The notes under the pieces were generated by a model. The model was not told the origin of the DNA, did no database searches, and was given only the letters and a program-made list of their open reading frames with translations. Shown here in pieces: positions 8,160-14,395 of a stretch of 34,502 bases of DNA. The stretch is taken from NCBI GenBank assembly GCA_018222965.1, contig JAAEZH010000050.1, positions 1 through 34,502 on the forward strand, written 5' to 3'. Within the stretch, counting starts at the first letter, position 1; every line of letters begins with the position of its first letter. The stretch is from Bacteroidota bacterium (GTDB lineage: Bacteria; Bacteroidota; Bacteroidia; Chitinophagales; Saprospiraceae). The position numbers and the translations under genes are program-made.

Positions 8160-9521
8160 ATGGAAATGTTTAAAAGACTTAAAGTCGGATGGGGATCCGG
8201 GATAGTAAGCCTTATTTTTTTATTAGGTGCGCCCATTAAACTGCCCGCTCAATACATTGACGGAGGAAATCAACATTCCGTATTCCTCACTGATGAAAAG
8301 GAAGTATGGACGGTGGGGATGAATGAATATGGAGAACTTGGAGATTCGACCTTTACCCGAAAAATCTACCCGGTAAAAGTAAATGGATTACCGCCAATTG
8401 ATTTTGTTTCCAGAGGATATAAACACACATTGGCAGTAGATGAAAATGGCCGGGTCTGGACATGGGGATGGAATAACTATGGGCAGCTCGCTGCAGGATT
8501 ACCCTCTAATTATAGCTATCCACAATTGGTGAAGGGGGTTGAAAACGCTATTGCTGTGGAAGGCGGTCATTGGCATTCTTTGGCATTATTGGAGGATGGC
8601 CGGGTAATGAGTTGGGGACATAACTTTTTCGGTGAGTTGGGCAATGGAAATCGCGAACATACCGAAGATCCGACCTTTGTCTCTAATCTGGAAAATATTG
8701 CGAAAATCGCTTCCGTAGGTTATTTTTCGCTGGCCCTTGATAATGATGGAAATGTGTGGGCATGGGGAGATAACAATTATGGTCAGTTAGGGGATGGTAC
8801 GCAGGTAATGAAAACGGAACCCATTAAAATAAAGGCACTTTCAAATATTGCGGATATTGCTGTTGGCTGGCATCATTGTATTGCCCTGGAAAAGGATGGC
8901 TCTGTCTGGGTATGGGGAGATAATCCTTATGGCCAATTGGGGACAGGGAATCTAATAGACCTTCACATGCCAGTGCAGTTGCCGGATATTCCAAAAGCGA
9001 AAAAGGTAGCCTGTGGTAGCTGGCATACTATGATGATCGACGTAGATGGGAAGGTATGGACCTGGGGGCGAAATGAAAATGGTATGCTCGGAAATAACTC
9101 GGAAAGAAACAGTACACGGCCTGTTCAGCTTGAGCTGGAGAATGTCAGGGATATAGGCGCAGGCTGTTTTCAGTCTTTGGCTATTGATAATAATGACAAT
9201 GTGTTTGTGTGGGGAGAAAACTGGAACGGACAACTGGGGATTGGCAATTACGAAAGACAACTAACTCCGGTTAAATCAATCATTAACTTCCAAAACCAAT
9301 TTGAATTTAGTGAGGAGCACATAGAGAATGCAAGTAAGGAAGCTTTGATGGCATTGGGTGTGGTAAGTAGTGATACCGTGTCAAAAAAGCAAGAGAAGAA
9401 GTTGCGTGTTATTTCATTTTTAGATCAGAATAAATTATTGTTACTGAGTATTTTGTTAAATGTCATTTTGATCTGGAGATACTTCGAAATGGGAAGAAAA
9501 CGTCAGACAGGCAGGAAGTAG
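8160..9521 (+). CDS. RCC1-repeat beta-propeller with signal peptide and C-terminal membrane anchor (453 aa)
   Basis: A seven-bladed RCC1/BLIP-II-type propeller predicted to sit outside the cytoplasmic membrane. The frame is open from 8130, but ATG at 8160 places the signal peptide first (hydrophobic segment VSLIFLLGAPIKLPAQ). I count seven repeats by their WGxNxxGxLG cores: VWTVGMNEYGELG, VWTWGWNNYGQLA, VMSWGHNFFGELG, VWAWGDNNYGQLG, VWVWGDNPYGQLG, VWTWGRNENGMLG and VFVWGENWNGQLG. A charged linker leads to a single transmembrane helix (LLLLSILLNVILIW) and a basic tail (RKRQTGRK), giving a type I topology. The tail is not a T9SS sorting domain, unlike other secreted proteins here. It is the first gene of a run of five closely spaced genes. 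The binding partner is unknown. Confidence 0.9.
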   Translation: MEMFKRLKVGWGSGIVSLIFLLGAPIKLPAQYIDGGNQHSVFLTDEKEVWTVGMNEYGELGDSTFTRKIYPVKVNGLPPIDFVSRGYKHTLAVDENGRVWTWGWNNYGQLAAGLPSNYSYPQLVKGVENAIAVEGGHWHSLALLEDGRVMSWGHNFFGELGNGNREHTEDPTFVSNLENIAKIASVGYFSLALDNDGNVWAWGDNNYGQLGDGTQVMKTEPIKIKALSNIADIAVGWHHCIALEKDGSVWVWGDNPYGQLGTGNLIDLHMPVQLPDIPKAKKVACGSWHTMMIDVDGKVWTWGRNENGMLGNNSERNSTRPVQLELENVRDIGAGCFQSLAIDNNDNVFVWGENWNGQLGIGNYERQLTPVKSIINFQNQFEFSEEHIENASKEALMALGVVSSDTVSKKQEKKLRVISFLDQNKLLLLSILLNVILIWRYFEMGRKRQTGRK

Positions 9522-9527
9522 TGCAAA

Positions 9528-10025
9528 ATGGTTTTAGCAAAAACAGGCAGACTGATAATAAGAATCTTGACAATCAATGATGCGAATGATTATGCCGCCA
9601 TTGTTGCAGATCCTGAAGTAATGAAATTCATTGGTAGCGGGAAGCCACAAACCCCAAAAGAAGCAGGGGAATACGTGGAAAAGTGTATTGAAAACTTCAA
9701 TGCCTATGGCTGGGCAAGATTTGCTGTTACCAGTAAAGAATCCGGAGAATTATTGGGATTATGCGGGTATGCGATTTACAATAATGAACTTGATTTCGGA
9801 TGGAAATATGCAAGCCGATTTTGGAACAAGGGATATGGTTTCGAAGCCGCAAAAGCTGTTCTGGATTTGGGGATACGGAAGTATAGATTTCCCCGGATTG
9901 TATGTATTTCATATCCCGAGAACAAAGGATCTATACGGATCATTGAAAAAATCGGGATGGTATTTGAGCGGGATATCTTTCTGGAGGGGAAATTGCTGAA
10001 AAAATATGTCAAATTAAACTACTAA
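9528..10025 (+). CDS. GNAT-family N-acetyltransferase, RimJ/RimL-like (165 aa)
   Basis: Acetyl-CoA-dependent N-acetyltransferase of the Acetyltransf_3 (RimJ/RimL/YdaF) group. Seen: the N-terminal TGRLIIRILTINDANDYAAI strand-helix; the central ESGELLGLCGYAIY strand; the acetyl-CoA-binding region FWNKGYGFEAAKAVLDLGI at about 104-122, where the pyrophosphate loop is the variant NKGYGFEA; and the C-terminal ENKGSIRIIEKIGMVFERDI, the usual Asn-x-x-S helix. Full length and cytoplasmic. It begins 6 bases after the RCC1 gene and is followed 3 bases later by a secreted protein. It is therefore probably co-transcribed with envelope genes, although the enzyme itself may be unrelated to them. The acceptor is unknown. 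Confidence 0.93.
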   Translation: MVLAKTGRLIIRILTINDANDYAAIVADPEVMKFIGSGKPQTPKEAGEYVEKCIENFNAYGWARFAVTSKESGELLGLCGYAIYNNELDFGWKYASRFWNKGYGFEAAKAVLDLGIRKYRFPRIVCISYPENKGSIRIIEKIGMVFERDIFLEGKLLKKYVKLNY

Positions 10026-10028
10026 CAC

Positions 10029-11123
10029 GTGAAGAATTATATTTTTTTATTGAAAGCAAGTTTTCTTTCTTTTTTAATGTTGAGTGTTTCTTTCTCTCTT
10101 AATGCTCAGGGCAAGCAACATAAGATAAAATTGAAGGCTACTGTTGATCCCATTTCAACAGATTTTCAGTTTTCTGAAATCCTGGACAAAAGAGTGATCA
10201 GAGATAATATAGGGTACGTGCAAAAGGGATTGGCCAATAAAAAGGTCCCCGCTGTGTTTGAAAAAAGTTTGGAAACCTCTTTGGGTGTATTACTTGATGA
10301 AATAATAGTCCCTGTGGATCCAGTTACCTCATTGAGTTGTATTATCCACGAATTTACTGTCTCGGAGCTAACCACCTTTAACACCGAAAAAGGGATATGT
10401 CGCATCAGCATGGAAATAGCTCGAAAAAAGGGCTCGTCTTACTATTCGCTGGGGACCTTTTATGCAGAAGTCGAAGAGGGGCGTATGGATGCTACGAAAA
10501 GCCATATAAACAGAATTTGTGCGGTTCTGCAAAGATGCCTCCTGGATTTTAATCTTAGTGGGTGGAGAGAAAGTGAAGGCTATTTGATTGATCTTAGTGT
10601 GTATACCGGTAATTGCCAGCTGGCAGAAATTCCGGAGCCAGGTATCTATTCTTCTCTAAATGCTATTTGTGGTGGTCTACCAGGAGAACCTCTTGCTCAT
10701 TCACTGGTATCAATTGACTTTAAGAAAGCAGACAGATATGAATTGGTTTCTTCAGGTGATTCCAATACCAGGAACGCGATGTTTGTTTCGGATGGCGAAG
10801 ATATCTACATGCATGCCTCCCGATATAGTTATCAGGACTATTTTATCAAAGCCATTGCCCGGGGGAGGTATCTGTATTTTGAAGATTTTACGTCAAGTTC
10901 GCCAAGCCTGTCAGAAGTCAGCCCGGTTGGTGGTTTGTTAACCACTTCCGTACGCGGTATTATTGTGGATACCTCTACCGGTAAGATATCGATCTTGACA
11001 GATGGTTTTATGGAAAAGTTAGTGGAAGATCATCCCTCCATTGGTCCATTCTATAATCAATCTAAAAAAGAGCTTTCAGACAAAAAGCGGGTGATTCTGG
11101 AGTTGAATAAACTAAGTAATTAG
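10029..11123 (+). CDS. Secreted protein of unknown function, GTG start (364 aa)
   Basis: Unrecognised periplasmic or secreted protein. The start is GTG at 10029, three bases after the acetyltransferase stop, and it puts a clear signal peptide at the N terminus (FLSFLMLSVSFSLNAQ, cleavage near residue 26). Residues about 30-170 alternate strands and helices and include a segment DKRVIRDNIGYVQKGLANKK. The rest is strand-rich with SLVSIDFKKADRYEL and a hydrophobic GGLLTTSVRGIIVDTSTGK. Lysine-rich helix at the end; no membrane anchor, lipobox or T9SS tail. Tight spacing on both sides argues for translational coupling in an operon with the membrane proteins that follow. No function can be assigned. 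Confidence 0.85.
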   Translation: MKNYIFLLKASFLSFLMLSVSFSLNAQGKQHKIKLKATVDPISTDFQFSEILDKRVIRDNIGYVQKGLANKKVPAVFEKSLETSLGVLLDEIIVPVDPVTSLSCIIHEFTVSELTTFNTEKGICRISMEIARKKGSSYYSLGTFYAEVEEGRMDATKSHINRICAVLQRCLLDFNLSGWRESEGYLIDLSVYTGNCQLAEIPEPGIYSSLNAICGGLPGEPLAHSLVSIDFKKADRYELVSSGDSNTRNAMFVSDGEDIYMHASRYSYQDYFIKAIARGRYLYFEDFTSSSPSLSEVSPVGGLLTTSVRGIIVDTSTGKISILTDGFMEKLVEDHPSIGPFYNQSKKELSDKKRVILELNKLSN

Positions 11124-11134
11124 AGGCGCCGACT

Positions 11135-11536
11135 ATGGGGCTTAAGGTATTATTCTTATTTGGGCTGGCTTTTATTTTAACCGGCCAGATTTTGCTGGCT
11201 CAGGGAAATGAATTTGTTTACAGCCAGCGGCCTGTTGAATTTGCCAATCACGTTTCCGGAGTGCCGTCCGTCTGGAAACCCTTTATTAGCATTGGTCCCA
11301 GTTCAAAGGTTTTTAATGTCGGATTGTTATTGCTCGCCTTAAATTATTTTAAAGAAGTGAAGAGGGGAGTGTTATTGATCTTTCTGGCGACGCTCGTCCT
11401 GTTGCATCTGATTCCCGTACCTCTCCGGCTGGTTGTTGGTTATTCTTTAACGCTGCTTGGTTTTGGGATAATCTTTCTCAAAAGTAAAGCTGGCATTGTC
11501 TCTGACCAGAATACTCATACTCAAAAAACCAACTGA
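11135..11536 (+). CDS. Membrane protein of unknown function (133 aa)
   Basis: Unrecognised integral membrane protein. It starts with a hydrophobic, signal-like segment (LFLFGLAFILTGQILLAQG). A short polar, probably extracytoplasmic, stretch follows (EFVYSQRPVEFANHVSGV), then hydrophobic helices around VGLLLLALNYF, GVLLIFLATLVLLHLIPV and LVVGYSLTLLGFGIIFL, and a hydrophilic tail. It lies 11 bases after the preceding secreted protein and 3 bases before the next membrane protein, so co-transcription is likely. No catalytic or transport motif is visible. Confidence 0.75.
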   Translation: MGLKVLFLFGLAFILTGQILLAQGNEFVYSQRPVEFANHVSGVPSVWKPFISIGPSSKVFNVGLLLLALNYFKEVKRGVLLIFLATLVLLHLIPVPLRLVVGYSLTLLGFGIIFLKSKAGIVSDQNTHTQKTN

Positions 11537-11539
11537 TAA

Positions 11540-12097
11540 ATGGAAGCACTGTTTCACTTGATTTTTGAATTTATTAAGATAAGCATACTGGCAAGTGCAT
11601 ATGCCGCGATATTCCTACTGGTCTTTATCCTGTGGGGGAAAATAAGCCCAAATAATTGGACACAAAGAGTGAATGCCCATCGGAGGGGATTTTGCTATAC
11701 TTTCGGCCTGGGCATTTTTATAATACTTTTTTGCTGGATGTTTACGTACTGGGGAGACCATGGTTTGGGCGATTCCGCCAGGATTCCCATTGGGTATGCA
11801 AAAGAGATAAATGAAATTAATGGCAATCAGGCGTATATCAATCTGAAAGATTCTGAGGATGAAATGATCAATATAGAGTCCTTTTTTGTGAAAGAGGATG
11901 TTTGTGTTGGCGAGACAGGTACAAAGGACTATTTTTTTTGGAACCTAAGAATCAATGAAATCGAAATTGTATCTTCGAAAGAATCCTACGATGCAAAAGC
12001 ACTTTCTTTAAACTTACCTTCAAGAGCGCAATTCCAAACCTTTGAGGAAGCTTATCGAAACCATTGGAGTGGATGGCGGTTTTGGTTGTTGCCTTGA
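11540..12097 (+). CDS. Membrane protein with extracytoplasmic C-terminal domain (185 aa)
   Basis: Unrecognised protein with two N-terminal transmembrane helices (ILASAYAAIFLLVFILWG and FGLGIFIILFCWMFTYWG) separated by a basic loop (NNWTQRVNAHRRGFC), then about 110 hydrophilic residues. The positive loop should be cytoplasmic, which would place both the N terminus and the soluble domain outside. That domain contains GYAKEINEINGNQAYINLKD and two cysteines, and ends in an aromatic tail (NHWSGWRFWLLP). It starts 3 bases after the previous gene and is the last of the tight cluster. No function can be assigned. Confidence 0.75.
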   Translation: MEALFHLIFEFIKISILASAYAAIFLLVFILWGKISPNNWTQRVNAHRRGFCYTFGLGIFIILFCWMFTYWGDHGLGDSARIPIGYAKEINEINGNQAYINLKDSEDEMINIESFFVKEDVCVGETGTKDYFFWNLRINEIEIVSSKESYDAKALSLNLPSRAQFQTFEEAYRNHWSGWRFWLLP

Positions 12098-12199
12098 TTC
12101 CTTACCACCTATGAAAATGCTATTCTAGATATGTGTTAGATATTGGGCAAAACAGTAACCCAAATGGTGCGTTTTATTTTGACATAAACCAAATGAAAG

Positions 12200-13051
12200 A
12201 TGAAAAGTATTATAAGTCTGATCCTGGTATTATTTGCACAGGTTTTAGCAGCTCAGGAAAACCCTACAGAGGGAGCAAAACCTATTGTTGAAGAAGGTAA
12301 AATGCTTTACCGATCAGAAATGGCTTCGTGGCTGGGTACTGATTTGTTTTTGGAATCCTATGAAGAACGGAGCAATATTGGAGGCTATTTCTCTTATGCG
12401 ATGGGCGATAGAACCCGATGTGTTTTTTTCTCACTGGAAGACCTTCCTGTAATCATTGGGGCCATCGAATTCGATTCTACTTTTCAGGTAGAAACAGCTG
12501 AATTAGACCTTAACGAGCGAAGTTTTTCTCCTTTAGAGCGGGATCTTTTTGAGATTAGAAATAAGGCATTAACTGAAATTCAATCCGATACACTTTTTAA
12601 AATGTATCAGAACACCAATCTAAACCTGATCCCTTTGATATGGAAAGGAGAGAAAAAAGTTTATGTATTAACCGGGCCGGAAATTGGTGGAGTGGTAGTA
12701 TTTGGGAATGACTATTTGATCACATTTGATGAAGGCAACCATCTGCTGAGTAAAAAGGCCCTACACAGAAACCTAATCCCAATTTATTACGGACAAGAAC
12801 ATGCGGAAGGAGAGGAGCCCGTTGGAGCGATGCACTCGCATTTACCGGAAACAGGGAGTTATATAACAGCTACAGATATTTGCACCCTGATGTTATACAG
12901 CAAGTATGCGAATTGGAAAACACATAGTGTTGTATCTGAGAGGTATATAAATATTTGGGATTGTGAGACCAATAGTCTGGTTGTAGTTAAGAAAGACGCA
13001 TTTGAAAAAATCGAAAAAGATCAAAAAGAGCGAAAGAAAGAAAAGGACTAA
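12200..13051 (+). CDS. Secreted protein with JAMM/MPN-like HxH...D signature (283 aa)
   Basis: Secreted or periplasmic protein, start ATG at 12200, signal peptide MKSIISLILVLFAQVLAA. The C-terminal half contains VGAMHSHLPETGSYITATD at residues 208-226. The H212-x-H214 pair, followed by P216, Thr223 and D226, resembles the JAMM metal site (HxHPx...S/TxxD) of the JAB/MPN isopeptidase fold. The H-to-D spacing is 11 residues, where the canonical motif has 10. A candidate upstream Glu lies in TFDEGNHLL. The tail is a charged Lys/Glu helix. A secreted location would be unusual, since most bacterial JAMM proteins are cytoplasmic. It lies 102 bases after the preceding cluster, with nothing recognised in the gap. 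The alternative is an unrelated fold with a chance motif; I consider the JAMM reading plausible but unproven. Confidence 0.8.
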   Translation: MKSIISLILVLFAQVLAAQENPTEGAKPIVEEGKMLYRSEMASWLGTDLFLESYEERSNIGGYFSYAMGDRTRCVFFSLEDLPVIIGAIEFDSTFQVETAELDLNERSFSPLERDLFEIRNKALTEIQSDTLFKMYQNTNLNLIPLIWKGEKKVYVLTGPEIGGVVVFGNDYLITFDEGNHLLSKKALHRNLIPIYYGQEHAEGEEPVGAMHSHLPETGSYITATDICTLMLYSKYANWKTHSVVSERYINIWDCETNSLVVVKKDAFEKIEKDQKERKKEKD

Positions 13052-13135
13052 ATGACAAACGGTGTGATTTATTAGAACGCATGAATTTTTTCCTTCCGGA
13101 CGAATAAATGTGAGGAAATGGCAATGGGTATATCT

Positions 13136-13298
13136 TATACCCAAGTCGAAGCAATTTGGGCTTTTTTATCTCTTTCTTTTTCCGTTCCGCTTTGTTAAAA
13201 ATACTCGTCGTAGCTAAGGCTACGCCTGCGCTTTTTGCCTCGCGGAGCAAAAAAATAAATTTGGTAAAATTATCCCAAACCATTTCGGCTCGGGTATA
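13136..13298. repeat. 163-bp inverted-repeat element (MITE-like), with internal hairpins
   Basis: Two 25-base terminal arms, 13136-13160 (starts TATACCCAAGTCGAAG) and 13274-13298 (ends GGCTCGGGTATA), are inverted and match at 19 of 25 positions; every mismatch is a transition. Between them are a perfect hairpin CGTAGC/GCTACG at 13209-13224 and a stem TTTTTGC/GCAAAAA around 13232-13252. Arm sequences match the shorter palindrome at 20661 and partial copies at 1875 and 2454. There is no open frame of note inside. Confidence 0.75.
13235..13263 (+). promoter_or_regulatory. Bacteroidota-type promoter inside the repeat element
   Basis: TTG at 13235-13237, an 18-base spacer, then TAAATTTG at 13256-13263 match the known TTG-N17-23-TAnnTTTG consensus of Bacteroidota primary sigma factor promoters. 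It points rightward toward the gene at 13365, giving a start of transcription about 95 bases before its ATG. Confidence 0.55.
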
Positions 13299-13364
13299 TA
13301 ATTTTTGCCGTACTGGCAATTTTGCAGAGCTTATTTTTGAAATGGAATTTCTGGATCTTTGTAA

Positions 13365-13979
13365 ATGAAGTATTTGCATTTTAATATTATTGGTGAGCCC
13401 TGCCGACATGTAGTGGTGGCTGAGGAGCATCTGTACCTGTTGGATGGTCAGGAGTATAAGGCATTGGTTGAATCAAAAGATCCGGATGTTCTGAAGCAGG
13501 GACTGCAAATGGAGAAAAGCCGGATCGGAAGCATGGAGCTAAATAAAAAAAGCCGGGAAATTGTCCTTTTAGATTATGAAGGCCTGGTTTTGGAGAGGTT
13601 TCAACTTTCAACAAGAGCTCAACTTAAGCCGTTTGTACGGTCATTTGACGGTTTTGTAAGGCAAACATCCAGTTCCAAGCGGATAAGACCAATGACTGCC
13701 TTGTTGTTTATGGGCATTACCTATTCTTTTATCTGGGCAGGAACAAGGCCTGAGTCTGCTGATATTAATCCGGAAGGTATCCGATTGCGCCTTGCATATT
13801 TTGTGGTACAGTTTATGGAATGGTTGAATGGGATTATTGGTCAGGAGTTAATCCTGGCAATTGGACTCTTTTTGCTACTGGTTCTGGTCTACCTTGTTTT
13901 TAGACCCGAGATTGGTAGGATGGTAGGAAATGAAAGGGTATACATCAATTCAAGATTGCATTCTAATAGCCATCCGTAG
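13365..13979 (+). CDS. Membrane protein of unknown function (204 aa)
   Basis: Unrecognised protein with a soluble N-terminal domain of about 100 residues (strand-rich start KYLHFNIIGEPCRHVVVAEE; polar helices with KSRIGSMELNKKSREIVLLD) and two hydrophobic segments, around MTALLFMGITYSFIWAG and LILAIGLFLLLVLVYLVF. There is no signal peptide, so the N-terminal domain is probably cytoplasmic. The segment between the helices is short and polar. It stands alone, and its likely promoter lies within the repeat element about 100 bases upstream. The first residues resemble PH-like or GRAM-like cytoplasmic domains only in the vaguest way, so I name no family. Confidence 0.75.
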   Translation: MKYLHFNIIGEPCRHVVVAEEHLYLLDGQEYKALVESKDPDVLKQGLQMEKSRIGSMELNKKSREIVLLDYEGLVLERFQLSTRAQLKPFVRSFDGFVRQTSSSKRIRPMTALLFMGITYSFIWAGTRPESADINPEGIRLRLAYFVVQFMEWLNGIIGQELILAIGLFLLLVLVYLVFRPEIGRMVGNERVYINSRLHSNSHP

Positions 13980-14395
13980 GGGATAAATGTGTTTATTCCA
14001 TTAAAAGATATCCCTCATGACCGGGGGGAGTATTCGGCGAAAGCCGCTAAAAAATCCATGCATACCCTCTCGCCCACAAATCCTCAAATTTTGCCTGAAG
14101 CGGTGAAACCCCTTTTAATTTATTTCCTCAATGGTGGTAAAAAAGTGTTGCAGGCAAACTTTTTTTCAGTTAAATTTGATAAGAACTTATCAAAACCGCC
14201 TTTTTACCAGCCTTTGGATTGGAAGCACAATCCATAACGGAGCGAAATAAGCCTGCCAGTTTCTACACGGGAGGCTCAATTTATTTTAACATCTAACTCC
14301 TGGAATTAAATGATTTCCCCACCGGGGGTAACAAATGACTTCTTTCTGAGATTTATGGATGGAAGTATGTACCCCTAAGATCAAATACTAGTTCT
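13980..14395. other. Gene-poor region of 416 bases
   Basis: A GTG-started 82-codon frame (13989-14237) exists but has no convincing protein character. A small hairpin CGGCGAAAGCCG lies near 14033. A near-perfect dyad, TTTGATAAG-AA-CTTATCAAA, lies at 14175-14194. No RNA gene is recognised. Confidence 0.5.
14175..14194. promoter_or_regulatory. Perfect 9+9 dyad, possible operator
   Basis: TTTGATAAG and CTTATCAAA are exact reverse complements separated by AA. The two-base centre is too short for a good RNA hairpin, which favours a DNA-binding site over a terminator. It lies about 200 bases before the T9SS propeller gene at 14396. Confidence 0.35.

Noticed and set aside
10660-10941. 93-codon frame inside the secreted protein gene
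   Set aside because: A shadow in another frame of a well-supported coding region.
13989-14237. 82-codon GTG-started frame
   Set aside because: No family resemblance, irregular composition, spans the dyad and a hairpin, and has only a non-ATG start without neighbour support.
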